From NCBI RefSeq assembly GCF_003391395.1, contig NZ_CP024190.1:5952001-6016000 (forward strand): a stretch of 64,000 nucleotides of DNA, written 5' to 3'. The DNA comes from Mycobacterium marinum (GTDB lineage Bacteria; Actinomycetota; Actinomycetes; Mycobacteriales; Mycobacteriaceae). This document shows positions 16,153-24,458 of this stretch, piece by piece. Position 1 is the first letter of the stretch. The number at the start of each line of letters is the position of its first letter. The notes below the pieces were generated by a model. The model searched no databases. It was not told where the DNA came from and saw only the letters and a program-made list of their open reading frames with translations. A program made the position numbers and the translations under genes.

Positions 16153-17232
16153 TCAAGCCGGTGGGCCCGCGGTGCGGCCCCGGATCAGCTCGGTATCGAG
16201 CAGCTCGACGACCGGCAGACCGGATCGCGGCGGGTTCTGCAGCAGCTCCCCGGCGCGGCGGCCCTTTTGCAGGCTCGGCTGCGACACCGTCGTCAATCCC
16301 CGGCTGATCGCTTCGGGCACGCCGTCGAACCCGGTCACGGTCATCTGCCCCGGAACATAAATGCCGTGCCCGCGCAGGTAATCCATGGCCGATAAGGCCA
16401 AGATGTCCGCCGTGCACATCAAGGCTGTGATCCGCGGGTTGGCTTCCAGCGCCACCTTGGCCGCGTCGCCACCCGAGGTCGGCAGGTGCTCGTAGCTTTC
16501 CACCACGGTCAGCGATTCCGGATCGACACCGGCGGCGGTCATCGCCTCCCACACGCCCGTGATGCGCTCACGCTGCACATCGAAAGTCGGCGACTTGAGC
16601 CGCTCGGCATCGACCAGATCTTGGCGCCGGTCCCGGCCCAGGCGCATGGTCAACAGCCCGATCTGACGATGCCCCAAGCCCAGCACGTAATCGGCGATCT
16701 TGCGCATCGCCGCCCGGTCGTCGATGCCCACCCGGGACACCCCGGCCAGCTCCTTGGGCTGGTCGACCACCACCACCGGTAGCCGGCGCTGCAGAACCAC
16801 CTGCAGGTAGGGATCGTCGTCGCGAACCGAGTACACGACGAAGCCGTCCACCCCGGCATTGAGCACTGCCGCGGTGCCATCCTCGAGGCTCCGGCTGGCA
16901 CCGACGGCCACCAACAACAGCCCCTGCCCCAGCTCCTCGCAGGATTGCGCCACACCGGTTACGAAGTCGCGTGCCGCGGGGTCGCTGAAGAAGTAGGTCA
17001 GCGGCTCGGCCATCACCAAACCGACGGCGCCCGCTTTTCGAGTCCGCAACGAGCGGGCCACCGGATCAGGCCCCGGATAGCCCATCCGCTTGGCCGTGGC
17101 CAGCACCCGTTCACGCAATTCGGCGGAGAGCTGGTCCGGCCGGTTGAAGGCATTCGAGATGGTGCTGCGCGACACCTTGAGTTCGGCTGCCAACGACGCC
17201 AGAGTCGCACGCCGCCGCGGAGTGGGACTCAC
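16153..17232 (-). CDS. LacI-family transcriptional regulator (Rv3575c-like)
   Basis: A 359-residue regulator. The N-terminal LacI HTH is TLASLAAELKVSRSTISNAF with the hinge helix MGYPGPDPVARSLRTRKAGAVG. The remainder is a periplasmic-binding-protein-like effector domain (VGLVMAEPLTYFFSD, DGFVVYSVRDDDPYLQ, VTGFDGVPEAISRGLTTVSQ). Effectors of this class are usually sugars or nucleosides, but none can be named here. It converges on kstR with a 6-base gap and is divergent from znuA. The znuA promoter region contains a Zur-like box and no clear LacI palindrome, so a role in zinc control is doubtful. Confidence 0.9.
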   Translation of the reverse strand: MSPTPRRRATLASLAAELKVSRSTISNAFNRPDQLSAELRERVLATAKRMGYPGPDPVARSLRTRKAGAVGLVMAEPLTYFFSDPAARDFVTGVAQSCEELGQGLLLVAVGASRSLEDGTAAVLNAGVDGFVVYSVRDDDPYLQVVLQRRLPVVVVDQPKELAGVSRVGIDDRAAMRKIADYVLGLGHRQIGLLTMRLGRDRRQDLVDAERLKSPTFDVQRERITGVWEAMTAAGVDPESLTVVESYEHLPTSGGDAAKVALEANPRITALMCTADILALSAMDYLRGHGIYVPGQMTVTGFDGVPEAISRGLTTVSQPSLQKGRRAGELLQNPPRSGLPVVELLDTELIRGRTAGPPA

Positions 17233-17295
17233 GTTCGGTGAGGCTACAACGCCCCCGGCCGCACGGCCACGCGACGCGACCAGTCGAGTTTCTAA

Positions 17296-17316
17296 TGGAA
17301 ACGGTTGTCATTACTA
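17296..17316 (+). promoter_or_regulatory. Zur-box-like site before znuA
   Basis: TGGAAACGGTTGTCATTACTA lies 8 bases before the znuA start and is imperfectly palindromic over its first 15 bases. It resembles the mycobacterial Zur box (TGAAAAT..ATTTTCATT-like). The downstream zinc ABC genes make Zur (FurB) control likely; Zur itself is outside the window. Confidence 0.65.
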
Positions 17317-17324
17317 TTAGAGGT

Positions 17325-18233
17325 ATGTTGCGGGTCAGGGTGGCACACGGGTTCTCGGCCATCCTGCTATCCGTGCTCGGCGCAACCGGTGTTGCGGCGT
17401 GCGGAACCGACCACGACGCGCACCCCGGCGCGGCCGCGGTGGTGGCATCAACCGATGTCTGGGGCAGCGTGGCGCGCGCCGTCGCCGGAGGACATCTCGC
17501 GGTGAAGTCAATCCTCACGGGCGCGGCTTCGGACCCGCACTCGTATCAGGCCAGTCCGGTCGACGCCGCCATGATCGCCGACTCCAGTCTGCTGATCTAC
17601 AACGGCGGCGGCTACGACCCGTGGGTGGACAACGTGCTGGCCAACCATCCGGCCATCAACGCAATCGACGCCTACTCCCTGCTGGGAACCGATGCGGCAC
17701 GCCCACCCGACGAGCACGTCTTCTACAACCTGCACGTCGCCAAGTCCGTCGCCGCCACGATCGCCGAACGGCTGGCGATCATCGACCCGGCCCATGCCGC
17801 CGAATACCGGACCAACGCGGTCGAGTTCGGCCGCAACGCGGACGCCATCGTCGATTCCGAACGTGCCATCGGTGCCGAGCACCCGGCCGTAGGGGTCATC
17901 GCGACCGAACCCGTGGTGCACTACCTGCTAGCGGCCTCCGGACTGGTCAATCGCACCCCGGCCGCATTCGCTCAGGCCAATGAGAACGACAGCGATCCGG
18001 CACCCGCCGACCTCGCCTCGGTGCTGACCCTGATCGACCGCCGGGAGGTCGCGGCGTTATTGGTCAACCCGCAGACCGCCACCGCCACGACCGCCGGTCT
18101 GCAGGCCGCCGCGCACCGGGCCGGGGTGCCCGTGGCCGAAGTGTCCGAGACCATGCCGATCGACACCGACTACCTGACCTGGCAGCGCAACACCGTCGAC
18201 CAGCTGGCGGCAGCGTTGCGGTCCGGCCGCTAG
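17325..18233 (+). CDS. znuA: Zinc ABC transporter substrate-binding lipoprotein ZnuA
   Basis: A 302-residue metal-binding lipoprotein of cluster A-I. The signal peptide ends in lipobox GVAAC (Cys at 26). Likely metal ligands are seen in DPHSYQASPVDAA, HVFYNLHVAKSVA, and the Glu/Asp in ETMPIDTDYLTW. The ATG at 17325 gives a proper signal peptide; the frame is open further upstream, but without a signal start. It heads a three-gene set with ATPase and permease. Equivalent zinc genes lie next to this LacI gene in M. smegmatis, whereas H37Rv lacks them here. Zinc rather than manganese is inferred from that homology and the Zur box. Confidence 0.87.
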   Translation: MLRVRVAHGFSAILLSVLGATGVAACGTDHDAHPGAAAVVASTDVWGSVARAVAGGHLAVKSILTGAASDPHSYQASPVDAAMIADSSLLIYNGGGYDPWVDNVLANHPAINAIDAYSLLGTDAARPPDEHVFYNLHVAKSVAATIAERLAIIDPAHAAEYRTNAVEFGRNADAIVDSERAIGAEHPAVGVIATEPVVHYLLAASGLVNRTPAAFAQANENDSDPAPADLASVLTLIDRREVAALLVNPQTATATTAGLQAAAHRAGVPVAEVSETMPIDTDYLTWQRNTVDQLAAALRSGR

Positions 18234-18241
18234 GCACGTCT

Positions 18242-19060
18242 TTGAACCAGTTGAACCAACCGGCAATTGCGCTGCGCGGTGCGCGGCTGGCATTCGGCGA
18301 TCGGGTCCTGTGGGAGGACCTCGATCTGTCGGTGTCACGCGGCGAATTCATCGCCGTGCTCGGGCCCAACGGCACCGGCAAGACCTCGTTGCTCAAGGTG
18401 TTGCTCGGCGAACTCGCGTTGAGCGCAGGTGTGGCGCTGGTGGACGGCGCCAGGCTCGACACCGGTCGAACGCGCCGCGGTCATATCGGCTATGTCCCAC
18501 AGCACCATCCGATCGACCCGGAGGTGATGCTGCGCGGGCGCGACCTGGTCGGGCTGGGTGTCGACGGATGCCGGTGGGGTGCGGTTGCGTTGCGCTCGGG
18601 CGAGCGGGCCCGTCGCCGCGAAGCCGTGCAGCGGGCGCTGCAGCAGGTCGACGGTGAGCGGCTTGCCGACGTCCGGGTGGGGCTGATGTCGGGGGGCGAG
18701 CTGCAGCGGATACGCGTCGCCCAGGCACTGGCAAGCGACCCGTCGTTGCTGCTGTGCGATGAACCGCTACTGGCCCTCGACCCGGCCAACGCCAACCTGG
18801 TCGCCGCCCTACTCGATCGCCGTCGCCGGGAGGCCGCAACCGCGGTCATGGTGGTCACCCACGAGGTCAACCCGATCTTGCCGTACGTGGACCGGGTGCT
18901 CTATCTGGTCGACGGGCGATTCCTGATCGGCACCGTCGAGCAGGTGATGACCAGCCAGACCCTCTCGACGCTGTACCGCGCCGATATCGAGGTGATCAAA
19001 GTCGTCAAGGGCCCCCACACCCGCTATTTGGTAGTCGACGCCCAGGACGGGCTCCGATGA
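18242..19060 (+). CDS. znuC: Zinc ABC transporter ATP-binding protein ZnuC
   Basis: A 272-residue ABC ATPase. All nucleotide-binding motifs are present: Walker A GPNGTGKTS, Q-loop IGYVPQHHP, signature LMSGGELQRIRVAQAL, Walker B LLLCDEPLLALD and H-loop VVTHEVNPI. The start is a TTG at 18242, 8 bases after znuA, and no strong ribosome binding site is visible; a second in-frame TTG five codons on is an alternative. The TGA overlaps the znuB ATG (ATGA). It powers zinc uptake with ZnuA and ZnuB. Confidence 0.9.
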   Translation: MNQLNQPAIALRGARLAFGDRVLWEDLDLSVSRGEFIAVLGPNGTGKTSLLKVLLGELALSAGVALVDGARLDTGRTRRGHIGYVPQHHPIDPEVMLRGRDLVGLGVDGCRWGAVALRSGERARRREAVQRALQQVDGERLADVRVGLMSGGELQRIRVAQALASDPSLLLCDEPLLALDPANANLVAALLDRRRREAATAVMVVTHEVNPILPYVDRVLYLVDGRFLIGTVEQVMTSQTLSTLYRADIEVIKVVKGPHTRYLVVDAQDGLR

Positions 19061-19908
19061 CCAACGACCGGCTCGTCGACATGCTGGACCATCTGTTCGC
19101 GTTCGACATCACCGCCCACCTACTCAGACACGACTTCGTCCAGCAGGCACTGATAGCCGCCGCGTTGCTCGGGCTGGTAGCCGGGTTGATCGGGCCGTTC
19201 GTCGTGATGCGCCAGATGTCGTTCGCCGTTCACGGCTCGAGCGAGTTGTCGCTGACCGGAGCGGCGTTCGCGCTGCTGTCCGGGTTGCCGGTGGGCGTGG
19301 GCGCGCTGGTGGGCAGCGCGTTGGCGGCGGCACTGTTCGGCATTCTGGGCCAGCGTGCCCGCGAGCGTGATTCGGTGATCGGCGTCGTGCTGGCGTTCGG
19401 GATGGGCTTGGCAGTCCTGTTCATCCACCTCTACCCGGGACGGACCGGAACCAGCTTCGCGCTACTGACCGGCCAGATCGTCGGCGTCGGCTATTCCGGC
19501 CTGACCATGCTGGCGCTGATCTGCGTTCTTGTCGTCGCGGCGCTGGCGATCTGTTACCGGCCGCTGCTGTTCGCCACCGTCGACCCCGAGGTCGCCGCGG
19601 CCCGCGGCGTGCCGGTGCGCACCCTGAGCATCGTTTTTGCCGCCCTAGTCGGCGTGGTGGCGGCTCAGGCGGTCCAGATCGTCGGAGCCCTACTGGTGAT
19701 GTCCTTGCTGATCACCCCGGCCGCCGCGGCCGCGCGAGTGGTCACCGCACCGGCCGCGGCGATCCTGACCTCGGTGGTTTTCGCGGAGGTGGCGGCCGTG
19801 GGTGGCATCGTGTTGTCCCTGGCCCCCGGGGTACCGGTGTCGGTGTTTGTGGCCACCATCTCCTTCCTGATCTATCTGATTTGTCGACTGCTGGGGCGCC
19901 ACCGCTGA
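19057..19908 (+). CDS. znuB: Zinc ABC transporter permease ZnuB
   Basis: A 283-residue membrane permease of the ABC-3 family with about eight transmembrane helices. Typical features are FVVMRQMSFAVHGSSELSLTG near residue 50 (the ABC-3 signature region) and AARGVPVRTLSIVFAALVG, the cytoplasmic loop that contacts the ATPase. The C-terminus has TPAAAAARVVTAPAAAI. It is translationally coupled to znuC. It completes a znuA-znuC-znuB uptake operon located between the LacI gene and lppH, where M. tuberculosis has no counterpart. Confidence 0.92.
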   Translation: MTNDRLVDMLDHLFAFDITAHLLRHDFVQQALIAAALLGLVAGLIGPFVVMRQMSFAVHGSSELSLTGAAFALLSGLPVGVGALVGSALAAALFGILGQRARERDSVIGVVLAFGMGLAVLFIHLYPGRTGTSFALLTGQIVGVGYSGLTMLALICVLVVAALAICYRPLLFATVDPEVAAARGVPVRTLSIVFAALVGVVAAQAVQIVGALLVMSLLITPAAAAARVVTAPAAAILTSVVFAEVAAVGGIVLSLAPGVPVSVFVATISFLIYLICRLLGRHR

Positions 19909-19994
19909 GGCAGCGTTTATCCTGGTCGCACACGGTCGTCAAGCCGGGTGCACCGACTTGCGGCCGTCGTTGGGGGTCGTGAGGGGAGGAAATA

Positions 19995-20711
19995 GTGCGC
20001 CAGCGAGTCGCCGCGCTAGCCGCGCTGGTGGGAGGTGCGGGCATGCTCGTCACCGGTTGCACCAACATCGTCGATGGCAATGCAGTGGCCGCGGATATGT
20101 CGGGGCCGTTGAACCAGACTCCGATCGCCGTTTCAGCGCTGGACGATCTCCTGCTCGACGTCAGCCAGATCGACAGCGCACTGGGCGCGACCTCGATGAA
20201 AGTCTGGTTCAACGCCAAGGCGATGTGGGACTGGAGCAAGAACATCTCGGACAAGAACTGCTTGGCAGTCGATGGCCCCGCCCAGGACGAGGTGTACGCC
20301 GGCACCGGTTGGACCGCGATGCGAGGCCAGCGGATGGACGACAGCGTCGATGATTCCAAGCGACGCAAGCACTACGCCATTCAGGCCGTTGTGGCCTTTC
20401 CCAGCGCCCACGATGCCAGCGCTTTCTACAACTCCTCGGTACGCAGTTGGGGCAACTGCTCGAATCGCCGTTTCACCGACGTCAGCACGGACCAACCCGA
20501 CACCATCTGGACGGTCTCCGACGTCGTCAATGACAACGGCATGCTGAGCACCTCCCAGGTCCAGGAAGCCGGCGACGGATGGACCTGCCAACGGGCTCTG
20601 ACCGTGCGCAACAACGTCGCCATCGATGTGGTGACGTGCGCCTACAGCCAATCGGGTTCGGTGGCGGCCGATGTTGCGCAACAGATCGCGGCCAAAGCCG
20701 CCAAACAGTAG
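19995..20711 (+). CDS. lppH: LppH-like lipoprotein with PknH-type extracellular domain
   Basis: A 238-residue lipoprotein. The signal peptide ends in lipobox MLVTGC (Cys at 22). The mature part matches the extracellular sensor fold of PknH/LppH/LpqQ-type proteins (PknH_C-like), with a central Ala/Ser-rich segment, TGWTAMRGQRM and conserved cysteine pairs (KNCLAVDG, WGNCSNRRF, WTCQRAL, VVTCAYSQ). The GTG start at 19995 follows GAGGGGAGG. It lies at the position of Rv3576. The ligand is unknown. It is followed 14 bases later by a paralog, so the two probably form one transcription unit. Confidence 0.87.
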   Translation: MRQRVAALAALVGGAGMLVTGCTNIVDGNAVAADMSGPLNQTPIAVSALDDLLLDVSQIDSALGATSMKVWFNAKAMWDWSKNISDKNCLAVDGPAQDEVYAGTGWTAMRGQRMDDSVDDSKRRKHYAIQAVVAFPSAHDASAFYNSSVRSWGNCSNRRFTDVSTDQPDTIWTVSDVVNDNGMLSTSQVQEAGDGWTCQRALTVRNNVAIDVVTCAYSQSGSVAADVAQQIAAKAAKQ

Positions 20712-20725
20712 GCCCGCAGCGGGCC

Positions 20726-21475
20726 ATGCAGGTAACCGGCTGGGTTCCCCACCTGAGGCTGGCGCGGGGCGCGATGGCGCTGGCAGCGACGGCCGCTCTG
20801 GCGCTCGCCGGCTGTAGCACCACCGTGGCGGGCACCGCCTTGCCGGCCGCCAACCTGGGCCATGCCCCCACCACAACCACCAGAGCAGCGCCACGCATTG
20901 TGGCGGCGGCCGCACTGGAGGGGGCACTGCTGACTCAGCAACAAGTGGTGGCGCTAGTCGGTGGAACCAACATGTCGCTGGTCGGCGCGATTACCGGCAC
21001 AGCCGACGGGTCCAAGGTCGTCGACGATCCCACCTGCCTGGGGCTGGCGTCGATCGGCGACACGTCCGTCTACGCCAACAGCGGCTGGGTCGCGATGCGC
21101 GGCAACCAGATGACCAGCCCCAATGTCGTACAGGCCGACGTCACACAGCTACTCACATCGTTTCCCGTCGCCGCCGATGCCGCCGCATTGCTGCAGCGCG
21201 CGGGCCAGGACTGGCAGGGCTGCGCGAATCGGCGATACGGCTTTCACTCTTCCAACGGCAACCACAGCTACTTCAACACCGGACCTGTGATCGCCAGCGG
21301 CTCGCGCATCGAGGTGTTGCTGCGCCAACAGGAAGACCCCCGATGGACGTGCTCGCACGCGATGGCGTTGCAGGACAGTGTGCTCGCCGAGGCGCGGGTC
21401 TGCCTGATGAGCAAAAACACGACCTCGGCGCTGGAAAACCTCATCGACCAGGTGATCTCCCGGATACCCCAATAG
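20726..21475 (+). CDS. Second PknH-sensor-type lipoprotein, paralog of LppH
   Basis: A 249-residue lipoprotein with signal peptide and lipobox LALAGC (Cys at 31). The mature domain is the same fold as the preceding protein: DDPTCLGLAS, SGWVAMRGNQM, WQGCANRRYG, WTCSHAMAL and ARVCLMS align with its cysteine pattern. A Thr/Ala-rich linker follows the lipobox. The ATG at 20726 gives the signal peptide; the frame open from 20579 would overlap lppH without one. M. tuberculosis has a single such gene here, so this is a tandem duplication or an ancestral copy lost there. Its function is unknown. Confidence 0.82.
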   Translation: MQVTGWVPHLRLARGAMALAATAALALAGCSTTVAGTALPAANLGHAPTTTTRAAPRIVAAAALEGALLTQQQVVALVGGTNMSLVGAITGTADGSKVVDDPTCLGLASIGDTSVYANSGWVAMRGNQMTSPNVVQADVTQLLTSFPVAADAAALLQRAGQDWQGCANRRYGFHSSNGNHSYFNTGPVIASGSRIEVLLRQQEDPRWTCSHAMALQDSVLAEARVCLMSKNTTSALENLIDQVISRIPQ

Positions 21476-21493
21476 TCCCCATAAGCTAGGCAC

Positions 21494-22252
21494 GTGCCCT
21501 ATATCGACCTCAACGCCGACTTGGGCGAAGGCTTCGGCATTTGGCAGTTGGGCGACGACGACGCCATGCTTGGAATAGTCACCAGCGCCAACGTGGCCTG
21601 CGGCTTTCACGCCGGAGAACCTGCCGGCCTGCTTCGCGTGTGCCGGGCGGCCGCCGAGCGGGGGGTGCGGATCGGAGCCCAGGTGGGCTATCGCGATCTT
21701 GCTGGCTTCGGCAGGCGTTTCATCGATGTGGACCCGGAAGATCTGGTCGCCGAAGTCGTGTACCAGATCGGCGCATTGCAGGCCATAGCCCAGTCTTGTG
21801 GATCCACGGTGTCCTACGTCAAACCCCATGGCGCCCTGTACAACACCATCGTGACCCACCGGGACCAGGCGGCCGCCGTCGCCGAGGCGGTACGGATGGT
21901 GGACGCCACGCTGCCGGTGCTGGGGATGACGGGCTCGGTGTTTTTCCAACAAGCGACCGACCTTGGGCTACGCACGGTCGCCGAGGCGTTCGCCGATCGC
22001 GCCTACCGGTCCGACGGACAACTGGTCTCGCGTCGCGAGCCCGGTGCGGTGCTGGCCGATGCCGCGGCGATCGCGCAGCGGGCGGTGTCCATGGTGGCCT
22101 CGGGCAAGGTCACCGCGGTCGACGGCAGGCAAGTCCCGATCACCATGGAATCGATTTGTGTGCACGGGGATTCGCCCGGCGCGGTGCAGATCGCGACGGC
22201 GGTGCGGGACCGGCTGACGGCGGCCGGCAACGAGATAAGGGCGTTTTGCTGA
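21494..22252 (+). CDS. pxpA: LamB/YcsF-family 5-oxoprolinase subunit A
   Basis: A 252-residue protein with the YcsF N-terminal signature IDLNADLGEGFGIW and the conserved segments ANVACGFHAGEP, GAQVGYRDLAGFGRR, YVKPHGALYN and AFADRAYRSDGQLVSR. PxpA with PxpB and PxpC forms the prokaryotic ATP-dependent 5-oxoprolinase, which converts 5-oxoproline (pyroglutamate) to glutamate. The partner genes pxpB and pxpC are not adjacent here. The GTG start at 21494 begins the signature at once. Its TGA shares a base with the ATG of the metallo-beta-lactamase gene, so the two are coupled. Confidence 0.9.
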   Translation: MPYIDLNADLGEGFGIWQLGDDDAMLGIVTSANVACGFHAGEPAGLLRVCRAAAERGVRIGAQVGYRDLAGFGRRFIDVDPEDLVAEVVYQIGALQAIAQSCGSTVSYVKPHGALYNTIVTHRDQAAAVAEAVRMVDATLPVLGMTGSVFFQQATDLGLRTVAEAFADRAYRSDGQLVSRREPGAVLADAAAIAQRAVSMVASGKVTAVDGRQVPITMESICVHGDSPGAVQIATAVRDRLTAAGNEIRAFC

Positions 22253-23172
22253 TGCGTCTTCGATTTGGGCGGCCCGACCTCAAGCGCTATTCGCATCGGT
22301 TTGGCGTTCCCGCTGCCAAGCCCGATGCTCCGCTCTCGGCGATGTGGATCGGTGTGTCGACGGTGCTACTCGACGACGGCTCATCGGCGCTGATGACCGA
22401 CGGATACTTCTCCCGGCCGAGCCTGGCGCAGGTCGCTGCCGGCAAGCTGGCGCCATCGGCGGCGCGCGTCGACGGCTGCCTGGCCCAAGCCAAGGCGTCG
22501 GAACTGGCGGCCGTCATACCGGTGCACACCCATATCGACCACGCGATGGACTCCGCACTGGTGGCCGACCGTACCGGCGCGCTGTTGGTCGGTGGCGAAT
22601 CGGCGGCCAATATCGGGCGCGGCTACGGGCTGGCCGAGGATCGCCTGGTGGTGGCTGTCCCCGGCCAGTCGATGGAGTTGGGCGCCTACGACGTCACCCT
22701 GATCGAGTCACACCACTGCCCCCCGGACCGATTTCCCGGGGTGATCAGCGAGCCGGTGGTCCCACCGGTAAAGGCGTCGGCCTACCGCTGCGGTGAAGCC
22801 TGGTCGACACACATCCACCACCGACCGTCGGGGCGGCGGCTGCTGATCCAGGGCAGCGCCGGATTCGTCGCCGGCGCGCTGGACGGCTACCGCGCCGAGG
22901 TCGTCTACCTCGGCGTCGGCCAGCTGGGGCTGCAACGGCGGTCATACCTGATCGACTATTGGAACGAGGTGGTGCGCGCGGTCGGGGCACGCCGCGTGGT
23001 CCTTGTCCACTGGGACGACTTCTTCCGCCCGCTGTCAAAGCCGATGCGGGCCTTTCCTTATGCGGCCGACGATCTGGATATGTCCATCCGTATTCTCGAT
23101 GAGCTGGCTGCACAAGACGGCATCCCGTTGCAGATGCCGACCGTGTGGCAACGCGAGGATCCCTGGGTGTAG
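22252..23172 (+). CDS. Metallo-beta-lactamase-fold hydrolase (Rv3577-like)
   Basis: A 306-residue protein of the metallo-beta-lactamase superfamily. The metal motif is VIPVHTHIDHAMDS (HxHxDH near residue 85), followed by LIESHHCPPDRF and a later His in VVLVHWDDFF. The N-terminus begins MRLRFGRPDLKRYSHRFG. It corresponds to Rv3577, for which I know no defined substrate. The start at 22252 overlaps the pxpA stop (TGATG). It has no signal peptide, so it is probably cytoplasmic. Coupling to pxpA might suggest joint metabolism, but in M. tuberculosis it occurs without pxpA. Confidence 0.85.
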   Translation: MRLRFGRPDLKRYSHRFGVPAAKPDAPLSAMWIGVSTVLLDDGSSALMTDGYFSRPSLAQVAAGKLAPSAARVDGCLAQAKASELAAVIPVHTHIDHAMDSALVADRTGALLVGGESAANIGRGYGLAEDRLVVAVPGQSMELGAYDVTLIESHHCPPDRFPGVISEPVVPPVKASAYRCGEAWSTHIHHRPSGRRLLIQGSAGFVAGALDGYRAEVVYLGVGQLGLQRRSYLIDYWNEVVRAVGARRVVLVHWDDFFRPLSKPMRAFPYAADDLDMSIRILDELAAQDGIPLQMPTVWQREDPWV

Positions 23173-23194
23173 AGACGTAAAGAGCTGCTGAAAC

Positions 23195-24436
23195 TTGACA
23201 CTAACGGTTGCGCTGCTACTGCTAGCGGTAGTCCTCGCGTTTGCGGTAGCACGTCCGCGCGGGTGGCCCGAGGCGGTGGCCGCGGTTCCGGCGGCCGGCA
23301 TCTTGATCGCGATGGGCGCCATCTCGCCGCAGCAGGCGGCGGCACAGGTTTCCGGGTTGGCCGGAGTGGTCGCCTTCCTCGGCGCGGTGCTGGTGCTGGC
23401 CAAACTCTGCGACGACGAAGGCCTGTTCGAGGCCGCGGGTGCCGCGATGGCGCGGTCCAGCCGCAGTTCACACGGGCTGCTAGGCCAGGTTTTCGTGGTA
23501 GCCGCGCTGATCACCGCGGCGCTGAGTCTGGATGCCACCGTGGTGCTGTTGACGCCGGTGGTCCTGGCCACCGTGCGCAGATTGCGAACACCCGTTCGGC
23601 CATATGCCTACGCCACGGCCCACTTGGCCAATGCGGCCTCGCTGTTGCTGCCGGTGTCAAACCTGACCAACCTGCTCGCCTACCGTGGGGCCGACATCTC
23701 GTTCACCAAATTCACCCTGGTGATGACGTTGCCGTGGCTGTTGGCGATAGCTGCGGTGTACGTGATCTTCCGCTGGTTCTTCGCACGGGATCTGGTCGCA
23801 GAGCCCAATCGTGAGCATGTGGGGCCACCACCGCGGCCGCCGGTGTTTGTTTTGGTGGTCGTGGGGCTGACGCTGGTCGGGTTCGCCACCGCCGAGTCGC
23901 TGGGCGTGGCGCCCGCATGGGCGGCCCTGGCCGGTGCCTCCGTATTGGCGGTGCGCAGCCTGCGCCATCGCCACACCTCGGTAATCGAGATTGCCCGCTC
24001 GGCCAATGTGTCGTTCCTGGTGTTCGTGCTGGCGCTGGGGGTGGTCGTTCAGGCCGTCATGCTCAGCGGAATCGCTGACAAGATGTCCGCGGTGGTGCCA
24101 TCGGGATCGGGGCTGACGGCGCTACTGGTGATCGCCACGGTGGCCGCGCTGCTGGCCAACGTGGTCAACAACCTGCCCGCGACGCTGGTATTGATGCCGT
24201 TGGTGGCGGGCAACGGACCGGCTGCCGTACTGGCGGTGCTGATCGGGGTCAACATCGGACCTAACCTGACCTATGTAGGTTCGCTCTCGAATCTGCTGTG
24301 GCGGCGGGTACTGCGCCAGCACAACGTCGAGGCCGGGGTCAGCGAGTACACCCGACTCGGGTTGTGCACAGTCCCGGTTGCGCTGGTAGCCGCGGTAATC
24401 GGGTTGTGGGTCAGCGTGCGACTGCTGGGCCTGTGA
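23195..24436 (+). CDS. arsB2: ArsB/NhaD-type membrane permease (ArsB2-like)
   Basis: A 413-residue polytopic permease of the ion-transporter superfamily, with about eleven hydrophobic segments. Characteristic parts are SLDATVVLLTPVVLATVRR, the paired half-helix motif ASLLLPVSNLTNLLAYR, and the matching second half NNLPATLVLMPLVAG and GPNLTYVGSLSNLLWRR. The TTG start at 23195 gives MTLTVALLLLAVVLAF. It matches Rv3578, annotated as a possible arsenite exporter. No arsenic regulator or reductase is nearby, so the substrate remains uncertain. Confidence 0.85.
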   Translation: MTLTVALLLLAVVLAFAVARPRGWPEAVAAVPAAGILIAMGAISPQQAAAQVSGLAGVVAFLGAVLVLAKLCDDEGLFEAAGAAMARSSRSSHGLLGQVFVVAALITAALSLDATVVLLTPVVLATVRRLRTPVRPYAYATAHLANAASLLLPVSNLTNLLAYRGADISFTKFTLVMTLPWLLAIAAVYVIFRWFFARDLVAEPNREHVGPPPRPPVFVLVVVGLTLVGFATAESLGVAPAWAALAGASVLAVRSLRHRHTSVIEIARSANVSFLVFVLALGVVVQAVMLSGIADKMSAVVPSGSGLTALLVIATVAALLANVVNNLPATLVLMPLVAGNGPAAVLAVLIGVNIGPNLTYVGSLSNLLWRRVLRQHNVEAGVSEYTRLGLCTVPVALVAAVIGLWVSVRLLGL

Positions 24437-24458
24437 TCGAGCTGGTGCGCGGCCGGCG

